A stretch of 64,000 nucleotides of DNA. It comes from Kiritimatiellia bacterium (GTDB lineage Bacteria; Verrucomicrobiota; Kiritimatiellia; RFP12; UBA1067). Positions 23,586 through 40,744 of this stretch are shown one piece after another; positions within the stretch are counted from its first letter, which is position 1, and every line of letters begins with the position of its first letter. The stretch is from positions 29,729-93,728 of the forward strand of contig JAFWKK010000048.1 of assembly GCA_017514235.1 (NCBI GenBank), in the 5' to 3' direction. A program made the translations under genes and the position numbers. Below the pieces are notes generated by a model. It ran no database searches. It saw nothing but the letters and a program-made list of their open reading frames with translations, and had not been told where the DNA came from.

Positions 23586-26500
23586 CGGTTGTAGACGAAA
23601 TCAGGAAAGATCGCGAAAGCGGGGCGAAAAGGCTTGAAAGCGAGTACAAAGCGGGGCTTATGGCCTTCGCTCGGCGTTTCTGTGCAAATGATTTAGATGC
23701 CGAGGCGCTCGTATACCGCACGTTTTCCGAAGTAATCGAAAGGATAGACGGCTATACCGAGCAGTCGGCCTTCTTCGGTTGGATGTGCAAGATTCTCGTC
23801 AACTGTCATGCCAACGACATCCGTCGCCGGTCGAACCAGACAGTCGTGAACATGGGGACGCTTCCCGAAGTCGAGGATGACGGGGCGACTCGCGTTGTCG
23901 AGGCGATTGACGCGAAACTGCTGCGCGAAGCGGTCGAGAATCTGCCGCCGGAGATGAAGGAGGCTGTGCTTCTTCGCTATTTCATGGATCTGCCGCTCAG
24001 GAAGATTTCGCAGATTCTCGCCCAGCCTATTGGCACTGTGAAATCGCGGCTCTACTATGCTCGCGTCATGCTTGCGCAGCGCCTTGGCGCGAACCTGAAG
24101 AAGCCGGCGGTGGCGCTGATAGCCGGGGCGCTGCTTCTGCTTGGCGTGACAGCGGCGGTCGTGGGCGCGGTGGTGGCAACGAACCGAGATGCTACGGCGA
24201 TTGAAGGGGCAAAGACGGCAGACGGGGCGCAGGAGACTGAAACGACGGGTGAAGAACGGCTTGTCGATGGCGCGTATATCCCGTCCGTCCCATACGTCGC
24301 TTCCGATCCTTCTATTTCTTCAAATAACAAACAGGGAACACAAAACATGAACATCAAGACAACTGCCGCCGCGCTCATGACGGCGGCTACAGCCCTTGGC
24401 GCGGCACCTGTGGATGCTGAACCGATAGGAAGCGGTCTTGCCGCATATCTTACGTTCGATGATGCGGTGCTGTCGAATCGCGTCCCGAACGCCACGATCA
24501 CCGGCGTGACGCTCAGCGACAGCGGCATCGCGTCCGGCGTGAAGAGCGGCGAGTTCGGGCATTCCGGATTCGGCGGCTATCTCGACATCGACCAAGGCTG
24601 GGCGCGACTCGATGGTTCGCAGAACCTGACGTTCGAGAACGGCAACGACTTCACGATCATGGTCTGGATGCGGGCGGAAGCCAATCAGGTGAGCGATCCG
24701 CTCATCTTCGGCAACGGAAACTGGAATACGACATCGGCTCCCGGCGTTCTGCTATCGATGTCCACCATTGTCCGCTTCAACTATTCCATAAACGGCACGA
24801 CCCGTCAATCGGGGAGCGTTTCCCCTGAACTTGGCAAGTGGGTGTTCTATGCGATATCGCACACGTCGGACGGCAAGTTCCGGTACTACTACAGCAGCCC
24901 GTCCGGAGTGCTGACGGTGGCCAATGAACTTGATGCGCCCAATCTAAAGTTGATATACGATGCAATTGCCGACAGAAAGCCGTTCTATCTCGGACAGGAT
25001 GGAACTGGCGCATACTCGAAGAAGTTCGTTGGCAAGCTCGACGAGTTCGCGCTCTGGACGCGCGGTCTTCAGCAGTCGGACATCGAGTCGATCTACAGGA
25101 ACGGGCGCAAGGGTCGGCTGCTTGACGAACTTCTGAAGCCTGCGATTGCGATGGTGGATGCGGGTTCGGGAAACATCGACATTTCCTTCGCCGGTGCGCG
25201 GAGCGGATCGTATGAGCTTTATGTAGCGTCCGGTGCCGTTGACGGTGGCGTTGACCGCTTTGCGTGGGATCACTTCGATCATGTGGCAACCATCGCGCCG
25301 ACAGATTCAAGCTATACGTTTGCCCTGTCCAACGATATCAAGAACGAGGGGCGCTACTACCGCTTCTTCCTGACCAAGGACGCAAACTACCAGGAAGTTG
25401 CTTTTACGGAGAACACCAGTACGGCATTAGGCACGTCTCCATGCATTGATACGGGCTTCAAGCCAACATCCGCTACATCGGTTTCGGCGGAGATCGAGTT
25501 CAATTCCATTGAGGGATGGGAGTACATCTTCGGCAGTGAATTCACAGATGGCGGGGTTAAGTACTACTACTATCTCGGCGCAAATGCCTCCGGCGCTTAC
25601 GATTGGAACACGGAGAGCAAGGGCAGTTCCACTGTGCAGTTCGGTTCGGTCTCGACGGGCGTAAGGTATGGCTTTGACTTCTGCGTGACCAACGTCTCTT
25701 GGTGGACCGTTTCGGGCGCGGAGGAGTCCGCACGGCAGAACTACAAGATAAGAAACAGTCTTGAGGAATTCCCGGACAGCTCCGTTACAATGTACGTATT
25801 CAGGGGCAATCCGCAGACGAGTTATCGTCCGCTCATAGGTAAGATGTATTCGTTTGCCGTGCGGGAGAATGGTGAGACGGTGCGCGACTATGTGCCGGCT
25901 GTGGACTCTTCAGGTGTGGCGGGGCTTTACGAAGTCCTGTCCAAGACCTTCCATCCCAGCGAGACGGCTTATCCCTTCACGGCGGGTTCTGTGGTTTCAG
26001 GCCGTCTTACCGTCCAGTCCGAGACTGCTAAGGCGATGACGGCGAGCGATCCCATAACCGCCTACTGGGTTGGCGGAGCGAGTGGGGACGTTGACGAACC
26101 CTCGAATTGGCATTGCGTGAACAGCTACGGTACAGTCATCGAGGCAGTTCCGCAGACGATTACAGACATTAACATCGCGAATGCATCTCAGATGTTCAGC
26201 GCTCCGGCCAATTCAGTGTTCGCCTGCAAGAGCATCACGGTTGGTGCGTCGGTAGCGCTGGCGAGCGACTTTGACTGGCGCGGCGTGGACATGACAAAGG
26301 TTTCCGGGACGCTTGACCTTGCCGGGCACAAGCTTTATCTGGCGGCTGCCGACAACATAGGAAACGCCGTAACCTTCACCGACCTGACAGGCGGCGGCGA
26401 ACTTCATGTTGAGGTCGCTTCCGGAAAGACGGTCGTAAACACGGCAATGGCTCTCGCCGGTGCCGTCACGCTGGTCAAGGACGGCGCGGGTACGTTTATC

Positions 26501-27442
26501 GCCAATCGCCAGAGCCAGACCAACTCCGGCGGCGTCAGGGTAGACGGTGGCATATTGGCGACGACGGCATACATCAATACGCGAGTTCTCGGCGCAAGCG
26601 GATCGAAGGTTGTGGTTGCCTGCGGAACGCTGCGCATCGAGAATGGATATACCGGATTGGACGCCCATGACCTTGAACTTGCGGGCGGGACGCTCCACAT
26701 GTACAATAGCGAAATGATCGCCGGACGTTCCGTGATCGGCAGCCTGACCCAGACGGAAGATTCGGTCTTGCGGCTTGAATCCACGCAGTCGGACGACGGC
26801 AAGTGCGACACGGAATTCGGCAACGCCGCCGTCTGGGACTTGGGAGGAAAGACGCTCACCATCCAGTTCGTTACAGCCAGCACAGACCTCATGCTGGGCA
26901 GGGACAGACAGGTAAAGCCGATCTTCAGAAATGGCACCGTTGATGCGCACAACCAGCTCGGGCATTGGCTTGACTACGGTGTTGACGCCACCAACAACGT
27001 CTGCCTTAAGTTCGGCATGAAGAGTGTGCGGCAATACGGCGATTCAAAGGTGCAGGATTACGTCAACGACATCCCGTCTGGACTTGCTGTTGGCGGTAGC
27101 TACACGATGTCTATTTATGGAACCTACACTCCGAATTCCGACATAGGCTACAATTTGCGGCTTATGAATGGCGCGACAGTCGATCTTGGCGCAAGAAACG
27201 ATGCTTGGCCGATCAGTCTCGGAAATGACAGGATTATGGTGTTCGAGCCTGGCGCAACCATAAACATCGAATTGGGCGACAGGCAGCTGACGCAAGGCGA
27301 TAAGATCGTCTCTTGGAGCGCGATTCCTGCTGGCGTAACGTTCGTCAATTCCTCCGTGTCGAGGAGGCTGCGCTCATGGTCTCTCGTTGCGACAAATGAT
27401 GGAATCTATGTGCAAAAAGGAATGGCGATAATCATCAGGTAA
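23582..27442 (+). CDS. ECF sigma factor fused through a TM helix to a LamG/beta-repeat exported part
   Basis: One uninterrupted frame of 1286 codons. Residues about 1-170 are an ECF sigma factor: region 2 (LMAFARRFCANDLDAEALVYRTF ... FFGWMCKILVNCHANDIRRR) and region 4 (LREAVENLPPEMKEAVLLRYFMDLPLRKISQILAQPIGTVKSRLYYAR). Residues about 174-198 form a transmembrane helix (AVALIAGALLLLGVTAAVVG). A 55-residue linker follows. At residue 256 a second signal-peptide-like segment begins (MNIKTTAAALMTAATALGAAPVDA), then a LamG/concanavalin domain (about 270-500), another beta-domain, and beta-strand repeats of autotransporter type (LVKDGAGTFIANRQ). The protein ends GMAIIIR. The internal ATG at 24347 could start a separate exported protein; the sequence just before it is AT-rich like a leader, and a shifted frame would stop there. 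So this is either a true membrane-tethered sigma sensor or two genes joined by loss of a stop. Confidence 0.75.
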   Translation: MTVVDEIRKDRESGAKRLESEYKAGLMAFARRFCANDLDAEALVYRTFSEVIERIDGYTEQSAFFGWMCKILVNCHANDIRRRSNQTVVNMGTLPEVEDDGATRVVEAIDAKLLREAVENLPPEMKEAVLLRYFMDLPLRKISQILAQPIGTVKSRLYYARVMLAQRLGANLKKPAVALIAGALLLLGVTAAVVGAVVATNRDATAIEGAKTADGAQETETTGEERLVDGAYIPSVPYVASDPSISSNNKQGTQNMNIKTTAAALMTAATALGAAPVDAEPIGSGLAAYLTFDDAVLSNRVPNATITGVTLSDSGIASGVKSGEFGHSGFGGYLDIDQGWARLDGSQNLTFENGNDFTIMVWMRAEANQVSDPLIFGNGNWNTTSAPGVLLSMSTIVRFNYSINGTTRQSGSVSPELGKWVFYAISHTSDGKFRYYYSSPSGVLTVANELDAPNLKLIYDAIADRKPFYLGQDGTGAYSKKFVGKLDEFALWTRGLQQSDIESIYRNGRKGRLLDELLKPAIAMVDAGSGNIDISFAGARSGSYELYVASGAVDGGVDRFAWDHFDHVATIAPTDSSYTFALSNDIKNEGRYYRFFLTKDANYQEVAFTENTSTALGTSPCIDTGFKPTSATSVSAEIEFNSIEGWEYIFGSEFTDGGVKYYYYLGANASGAYDWNTESKGSSTVQFGSVSTGVRYGFDFCVTNVSWWTVSGAEESARQNYKIRNSLEEFPDSSVTMYVFRGNPQTSYRPLIGKMYSFAVRENGETVRDYVPAVDSSGVAGLYEVLSKTFHPSETAYPFTAGSVVSGRLTVQSETAKAMTASDPITAYWVGGASGDVDEPSNWHCVNSYGTVIEAVPQTITDINIANASQMFSAPANSVFACKSITVGASVALASDFDWRGVDMTKVSGTLDLAGHKLYLAAADNIGNAVTFTDLTGGGELHVEVASGKTVVNTAMALAGAVTLVKDGAGTFIANRQSQTNSGGVRVDGGILATTAYINTRVLGASGSKVVVACGTLRIENGYTGLDAHDLELAGGTLHMYNSEMIAGRSVIGSLTQTEDSVLRLESTQSDDGKCDTEFGNAAVWDLGGKTLTIQFVTASTDLMLGRDRQVKPIFRNGTVDAHNQLGHWLDYGVDATNNVCLKFGMKSVRQYGDSKVQDYVNDIPSGLAVGGSYTMSIYGTYTPNSDIGYNLRLMNGATVDLGARNDAWPISLGNDRIMVFEPGATINIELGDRQLTQGDKIVSWSAIPAGVTFVNSSVSRRLRSWSLVATNDGIYVQKGMAIIIR

Positions 27443-27450
27443 GGCAAGAG

Positions 27451-29559
27451 ATGAGACGAAGGGAGTTTTTGAAGTCGTCCGCCGCCGTCGCGGTTTGCGG
27501 CGGGCTGACGGCGATTCGCGCCGCCGGTTCCGGGGGTGGTGCTATTCACGGGCGCGTGACGGCTGACGGAAAGGGACTCGCCGGCGTCGTCGTTTCTGAC
27601 GGATTGCAATGCGTTCGCACGGACGTGAACGGCGCGTTCGCATTGCCGCGCCGCGAGGGTGCGCGGTTCGTCGCGTTGTCTGCGCCGTGCGGCTACCAGA
27701 TGAAGAACTGGTATCGGCGAATAGAGACTGGCGCGACTTATGACTTTGCGCTTGAACGGGCGGCGATTGGGAGCGCGAAATGTGGATGCCGGTTCGTGCA
27801 TGTGGCCGATTCGGAAATCGGCGGGGACAATGCGGAGAACAGGCGGTGGATCGCCGAAACGCGCCAGATCGCCCATGCCGAGCGGTGCGCGTTCATCGTC
27901 CATACCGGCGACATCTGCTATCTGAAGGGCATGCAGGCGCACGCGCAGCTGATGAACACGGAGAATATGGGCTTGCCGGTTCTATACTGCCTCGGCAACC
28001 ACGATTGCGTCGCGGGCGACTATGGCGAACAGGCGTTTGAGGAGCTTTTCGGGCCTTGTCGATATTCCTTCAACGCGGGTGGCATCCATTTCCTCGTCGT
28101 GCCGATGACGGAAGGATGGGACGTAAGGCCGAGCTACACCGAGGACGAGCTTGCGGATTGGCTTCGCGCCGACCTTGCGCTGATCGACAGGCGTCGGCCT
28201 GTCATGGTGTTCAGCCATATGATCTTCCATGCGAAGAACGAGAGCGAGGCGGGGATTGTAATCGGCAAGGAACGTCCGCTCGACCTGCGCAGCGCCTGCA
28301 ACTTCAAGGGCTTCGTGTACGGACACGTCCACAACACCTACACGAGCGGCAACGGCGGTGTTACGTTCATGGCGTCGTCCAACGCCAACTTCGGAGGCAT
28401 CGACCATTCGCCGGAGGTCCTGCGGGTGTTCGACGTAAAGCCGGACGGGTCTTTCGTTGCGGAGAACCACTACGGCCGCAATCCGTCGCGGACATGGCAG
28501 ACTTCTCGCGCTGGCGCGGTGTGGGAGCGGAAGCTGCCCGCGCCAGTCCTCTTCTGCACGCCGGTCGTTTCCGGCGGAAGGGTGTTCGTCGGCACGACGG
28601 ACGACGAGAACCGCAGCACGGGAATGGTGGTGGCGTTCGACGCGAAAAGCGGGGCGATTGTCTGGAAGCGCAAAGTCGCCAACTCTATCAAGAACAGGAT
28701 GGTCGTTGCGGGCGGCAACGTCATCGTGCAGGACGCGGGCGGCAGCGTCTATGCGTTTGCCGCGAACAGCGGAAGGAGCGCCTGGAAGATGCAGCTGCCG
28801 TACCATTTCCAGGTGCTGGCGTCGGCGGTGACGGCATCGGAAGACGGCCGCGCGGCGTATGTCGGTTACGGCAAGCGGCTGACGGCGGTCGATGCCGCGA
28901 CGGGTGCGGTGAAGTGGCGCAATTCAGCGTGGGAGAGCGAGCCGATTGCAGGTGCGCCGGGAATTGGCGAGGGAAAGATAGTGTGGTCGTCGAACTGGGA
29001 CGGGCTTGAATGCCACGACCTGACGACAGGCGCGCGGCTTTGGCGGCTCGACGGCAAGCCTTGGCGTTTCCCGGGTGCCGATCCGCTGATTACCGGCGGC
29101 AATGCGGTCGTCGCCTGCTACTGGCATATCGGCGAGGTCGATCTTGCGACCGGGCAGGCGTTGCGCGTAAAGGAGCTCAAGGAGGTGACGGCGTTGCCTT
29201 CCGGGCCGATTCTTTCCGTCGGCGGCAAGTATCTCGTAGGCACGCTTGACGGCGGGCTCCTCGCCATCGACAGCGCGACGCTTGAGATCGTCTGGCACGG
29301 CGCGGCGGACATGTCGCTTCTGGCCGTCGGCGCGTATAGACGGAAGGGGCGGATGGTGAACACGTCGCCCGTCATGGTTGGCGCTTCGACCGTGTGCGCG
29401 GCGTGTGCAGACGGCATAATCCATTTCTGGGATCTGGCGACGGGCGCGGAAACGCGCCGCATCGTCACCGGCGCACCTTATCTTGCCGGCGCGGCGGTTT
29501 CGGAAGGGCGCATATTCGCGGCGGACATGGCGGGCGTGATGAGGATGTTCAGGATATGA
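27451..29559 (+). CDS. Exported metallophosphoesterase with PQQ-type beta-propeller
   Basis: The 702-residue product starts with a Tat-type signal (MRRREFLKSSAAVAVCGG). Residues about 30-100 are a carboxypeptidase-regulatory/SdrD-like beta-domain (IHGRVTADGKGLAGVVVSDG). Residues about 105-340 are a calcineurin-like phosphoesterase with FVHVADSEIGGDNAENRRW, FIVHTGDICYLKG, YCLGNHDCVAGD, VMVFSHMIFHAK and VYGHVHNTYTSG, which give the dimetal ligands; the first motif reads VAD-x-E in place of the usual D-x-H. Residues about 350-700 form PQQ-like propeller blades (VVAFDAKSGAIVWKRKV, LTAVDAATGAVKWRNSA). It starts 8 bases after the sigma-LamG stop and overlaps the next gene by ATGA, so the three are probably one operon. 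Confidence 0.85.
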   Translation: MRRREFLKSSAAVAVCGGLTAIRAAGSGGGAIHGRVTADGKGLAGVVVSDGLQCVRTDVNGAFALPRREGARFVALSAPCGYQMKNWYRRIETGATYDFALERAAIGSAKCGCRFVHVADSEIGGDNAENRRWIAETRQIAHAERCAFIVHTGDICYLKGMQAHAQLMNTENMGLPVLYCLGNHDCVAGDYGEQAFEELFGPCRYSFNAGGIHFLVVPMTEGWDVRPSYTEDELADWLRADLALIDRRRPVMVFSHMIFHAKNESEAGIVIGKERPLDLRSACNFKGFVYGHVHNTYTSGNGGVTFMASSNANFGGIDHSPEVLRVFDVKPDGSFVAENHYGRNPSRTWQTSRAGAVWERKLPAPVLFCTPVVSGGRVFVGTTDDENRSTGMVVAFDAKSGAIVWKRKVANSIKNRMVVAGGNVIVQDAGGSVYAFAANSGRSAWKMQLPYHFQVLASAVTASEDGRAAYVGYGKRLTAVDAATGAVKWRNSAWESEPIAGAPGIGEGKIVWSSNWDGLECHDLTTGARLWRLDGKPWRFPGADPLITGGNAVVACYWHIGEVDLATGQALRVKELKEVTALPSGPILSVGGKYLVGTLDGGLLAIDSATLEIVWHGAADMSLLAVGAYRRKGRMVNTSPVMVGASTVCAACADGIIHFWDLATGAETRRIVTGAPYLAGAAVSEGRIFAADMAGVMRMFRI

Positions 29560-30530
29560 AAGACTTGATGTGGGCGACGCTATTCCACCTCGGGCGCAAT
29601 TTCTGCGGCGACAGCGTGGCGTTCAAGAAGGGGGACAATCTCGCCGCATGCTTCGGCTTCAAGCAGATGGACTTCGACGAGGCCATCTGGCGCGAAGCTA
29701 CGGAACGCATGGCGAAGGGCGGCGTGAACACGGTGATCCTCGACCTCTGCGAAGGCGTTGTGTATCCGTCGCACCCGGAGCTCGCGGTGAAGGGGAGCTG
29801 GCCGCCCGAGAAGTTGAAGGGCGAGGTGTCGCGTCTCGCTCGGATGGGCATCGAGGCTATTCCAAAGCTGAACTTCTCTACGTGCCACGACGACTGGCTC
29901 GGCGAGTATTCGCGCATGGTATCGACGCAGACGTACTACAGGGTGTGTCGCGAGATCATATCGGACGTGTTCGAAATCTTCGGCAGGCCGAGGTTCTTCC
30001 ACATCGGCTATGACGAGGAGACGGCGGCGAACCAGAAGAGCTATTTCCTCGTTTGCATGCGCCAGGGCGAGATGTGGTGGCACGATTTCCTTTTCTTCGT
30101 GAAGGAGATCGAAAAGCGCGGTTCGCGGGCATGGATGTGGAGCGACTACATGTGGGACCACGAGGAGGAGTTCCTGAAGCGCATGCCGCGCTCCGTTCTG
30201 CAGTCAAACTGGTACTATGGGCGGCGTTGGGAAGGGGAGCCGCCAGAGCGTCCTTACGAGGCGAAGCGCCTTGCCGCCTTCGAGAAGCTCGACAAGGCGG
30301 GCTTCGACCAGGTGCCGACGGGCACGAACTGGGTGCCGCCGTATTTCAAGAAGGGCGAGAACAACGACGCGAACTTCGCGGGACTTGTGAAGCACTGCCG
30401 CAAGCACGTCGATCCGAAGCGGCTGAAGGGATTTGTCAACGCCTCGTGGTCGTCGGTGCTGAACGAGAGCCGACGCAGGCGCGTGTTCGACGCCATCGAT
30501 CAGGTTGCGGCCGAGGCCAAGGTCTGGTAA
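29556..30530 (+). CDS. GH20-like putative hexosaminidase-fold protein
   Basis: I start at the ATG at 29556, which overlaps the previous stop (ATGA); the open frame extends further upstream only as a shadow. The 324-residue product has a TIM-barrel pattern. GGVNTVILDLCEGV and GIEAIPKLNFSTCHDDW correspond to early strands, and FHIGYDEETAANQKSY matches the Asp-Glu pair of GH20 beta-hexosaminidases. SRAWMWSDYMWDHEEEFLKRMP and LQSNWYYG follow. No signal peptide is visible, unlike its neighbours. The family assignment rests on the H-x-G-x-D-E motif and fold pattern, so it should be read as GH20-like or related. Translational coupling suggests a shared role with the phosphoesterase. Confidence 0.65.
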   Translation: MKDLMWATLFHLGRNFCGDSVAFKKGDNLAACFGFKQMDFDEAIWREATERMAKGGVNTVILDLCEGVVYPSHPELAVKGSWPPEKLKGEVSRLARMGIEAIPKLNFSTCHDDWLGEYSRMVSTQTYYRVCREIISDVFEIFGRPRFFHIGYDEETAANQKSYFLVCMRQGEMWWHDFLFFVKEIEKRGSRAWMWSDYMWDHEEEFLKRMPRSVLQSNWYYGRRWEGEPPERPYEAKRLAAFEKLDKAGFDQVPTGTNWVPPYFKKGENNDANFAGLVKHCRKHVDPKRLKGFVNASWSSVLNESRRRRVFDAIDQVAAEAKVW

Positions 30531-30555
30531 CACGCCATGCCCATGTCGGGCCGTG

Positions 30556-30567
30556 CCCCCCCCCCCC
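30556..30567 (+). repeat. Run of 12 C
   Basis: A homopolymer of 12 cytosines lies directly before the rpoB promoter -35 box. Its length may be uncertain in the assembly. Confidence 0.8.
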
Positions 30568-30597
30568 TTGCGCGACGGCAGATCTTTATGATATACT
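30568..30597 (+). promoter_or_regulatory. Promoter of rpoBC
   Basis: TTGCGC (30568-30573), an 18-base spacer and TATACT (30592-30597) lie about 120 bases before the rpoB ATG. The leader of about 110 bases is long enough for regulation, but I see no attenuator-like hairpin with a T-run in it. Confidence 0.55.
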
Positions 30598-30715
30598 ATT
30601 ACAAATCTGCCCGGCGAAGCGTACAGTTAACAAAGTGGCCGCTTACCACACTTCAGGCGCACATCGGGGGATTGGTCGTTTCAGTTTCAACACGCTAAGG
30701 AAAAGGTAAGCCAAG

Positions 30716-34633
<3,918 letters not shown>

Positions 34634-34663
34634 TACGGGGAACATTCAAGGAGAACCACGGAC

Positions 34664-39018
<4,355 letters not shown>

Positions 39019-39022
<4 letters not shown>

Positions 39023-39048
39023 CAATCGGCGCCTGCTTATGGTATAAT
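39019..39048 (+). promoter_or_regulatory. Promoter of hisG inside the rpoC stop region
   Basis: GTGACA (39019-39024, overlapping the rpoC stop), an 18-base spacer and TATAAT (39043-39048) precede the hisG ATG at 39077. Transcription would start near 39055. Confidence 0.6.
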
Positions 39049-39076
39049 TCAAAAATCCAAACTTGGAAGAATAACG

Positions 39077-39946
39077 ATGGCAATAGTATTGGGTTTGCCG
39101 AAAGGCAGTCTGCAGGAGTCTACGTTCGCCCTCTTCAAGAGGGCGGGCTTCACCGTCACCTGCTCAAGCCGCTCGTACGTACCGTCGATCGACGATGACG
39201 AGATATCCTGCCGCCTGCTGAGGCCCCAGGAAATGAGCCGTTATGTCGAGCTCGGGCTCCTTGACGCCGGCATTTGCGGCTACGACTGGGTTTACGAGAA
39301 CGGGAGCGACGTGCAGGAGATCTGCGAGCTGAACTATTCGAAGGCGACGTCCAACCCGGTGCGCTGGGTTCTGGCCGTCCCGAACGACTCCAAGATCAAG
39401 ACTGTGAAGGACCTTCAGGGCAAGAGGATCTCCACCGAGGCGATGGGCCTCGTGAAGCGCTACCTGAAGAAGCACGGCGTGAAGGCCGACGTGGAATTCA
39501 GCTGGGGCGCGACCGAGGTGAAGGCCCCGGAGCTGGTGGACGCGATCGTGGACCTTACGGAGACGGGGTCGTCGCTGCGGGCGAACAACCTTCGCATCGT
39601 GGATACGATCCTCACCTCCACCACGCGTTTCATCGCCAACAAGAAGAGCTGGAAGAACGCGGCGAAGCGTGCCAAGCTCGAGCAGCTTAAGATGCTGCTC
39701 ACGGGCGCACTCGAGGCTCAGCGCCGTGTGCTCCTCAAGTGCAATGCGCCGGCAAAGTCGCTCGACAAGGTCGTCAAGGCCCTGCCCGCGCTCCACGCGC
39801 CTACCGTCAACAGGCTCAACGACGAGAACTGGTATGCGGTGGAGTCGGTCGTGGAGGAGAAGAAGGTCCGCGACCTCATACCCGCCCTCACGCGCGCCGG
39901 CGCGACCGGCATAATCGAGCTGCCGCTCAACAAGATCATCTTCTGA
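39077..39946 (+). CDS. hisG: ATP phosphoribosyltransferase, long form
   Basis: HisG makes the first step of histidine synthesis, joining ATP and PRPP. The 289-residue product starts [24 protein letters not shown], which is typical. It has the catalytic core through [23 protein letters not shown], which holds the PRPP-binding motif, and a C-terminal ACT-like regulatory domain ([22 protein letters not shown] ... [15 protein letters not shown]). The long form is self-sufficient and does not need HisZ, and it is usually feedback-inhibited by histidine. No other his gene is adjacent. The gene has its own promoter and is followed at 35 bases by the small COX24-type gene. Confidence 0.94.
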   Translation: MAIVLGLPKGSLQESTFALFKRAGFTVTCSSRSYVPSIDDDEISCRLLRPQEMSRYVELGLLDAGICGYDWVYENGSDVQEICELNYSKATSNPVRWVLAVPNDSKIKTVKDLQGKRISTEAMGLVKRYLKKHGVKADVEFSWGATEVKAPELVDAIVDLTETGSSLRANNLRIVDTILTSTTRFIANKKSWKNAAKRAKLEQLKMLLTGALEAQRRVLLKCNAPAKSLDKVVKALPALHAPTVNRLNDENWYAVESVVEEKKVRDLIPALTRAGATGIIELPLNKIIF

Positions 39947-39981
39947 ACGTTCGGAAGTCCACAAACCAAGGAGAAATCAAA

Positions 39982-40071
39982 ATGGGTTCCATCAAGAAGA
40001 AACGCCGCAAAAAAATGTCGAAGCACAAGTACGACAAGCGCATGAAGGCGCAGCGGCACAAGACGAAGTAA
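39982..40071 (+). CDS. 29-aa AURKAIP1/COX24-domain ribosome-associated peptide
   Basis: The product MGSIKKKRRKKMSKHKYDKR continues with MKAQRHKTK and stops. It is almost entirely Lys, Arg, His and Met. KKKRRKKMSKHKY is the core of the bacterial AURKAIP1/COX24 family, related to mitochondrial small-subunit protein mS38 and bacterial bS22-type peptides. It has AAGGAGAAATC upstream. Such peptides are often missed because of length. It lies between hisG and efp, in line with a translation role. Confidence 0.85.
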   Translation: MGSIKKKRRKKMSKHKYDKRMKAQRHKTK

Positions 40072-40101
40072 GTGACATTCATCATCTGATCGGAGGGGGT
40101 C

Positions 40102-40677
40102 ATGGGTGAGGTAATCGGAGCCGGAGAGCTCCACAAGGGCGTAAAGCTCCTGATTGACGGGGAGCCTTGGGAGATAACCGAGTTCGACTTCTCGAAGCCG
40201 GGCAAGGGACAGGCCATATACAACTGCAAGCTGCGCAACATGATGACCGGCAGCGGCATGTCGAAGAGCTATCGCTCCGGCGACAAGTTCGAGAAGCCGG
40301 AGCTGCTGCAGCAGTCCGTCACGTATTCCTATGACGACGGCCAGGCGTTCGTGTTCACTGACGAGAACTTCGAGGAGATCCGCGTCTCCTACGACGTCAT
40401 GGGGGACAAGAAGTACTTCCTCATGGACGAGATGGAGGTGAAGGCCCTGTTCTTCAACGAGCGCGTCATCGGGGTGGACCTGCCCCAGCTCGTCGAGCGC
40501 AAGGTCGTCAAGGTCGAGCCCGGCGTCAAGGGCAACACTGCCTCCGGGAAGGTTACGAAGCCGGCGACCGTCGAGGGCGGGTATACGCTGGCGGTGCCGC
40601 TCTTCATCAACGAGGGCGACGTCATTCGCATAAACACCGACACCGGCGAATACAACGACCGCATCTCCACGAAGTGA
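40102..40677 (+). CDS. efp: Elongation factor P
   Basis: EF-P relieves ribosome stalling at polyproline. The 191-residue product has the KOW-like N-terminal domain (GELHKGVKLLIDGEPWEITE) with FDFSKPGKGQAIYNCKLRN. Lys35 lies in the PGKGQA loop that is modified in other bacteria. Two OB domains follow, and the C-terminus has the signature LAVPLFINEGDVIRINTDTGEY. Which modification system the host uses cannot be told from this window. GGAGGGGGTC precedes the ATG. The downstream glycosyltransferase starts 67 bases later. Confidence 0.97.
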   Translation: MGEVIGAGELHKGVKLLIDGEPWEITEFDFSKPGKGQAIYNCKLRNMMTGSGMSKSYRSGDKFEKPELLQQSVTYSYDDGQAFVFTDENFEEIRVSYDVMGDKKYFLMDEMEVKALFFNERVIGVDLPQLVERKVVKVEPGVKGNTASGKVTKPATVEGGYTLAVPLFINEGDVIRINTDTGEYNDRISTK

Positions 40678-40744
40678 CCTGAACGGCCCCGTCGCCCCGC
40701 AAGCGGGCCGGGGAACGTTCGACGCGGCCAGCGACCTTCAGGTC

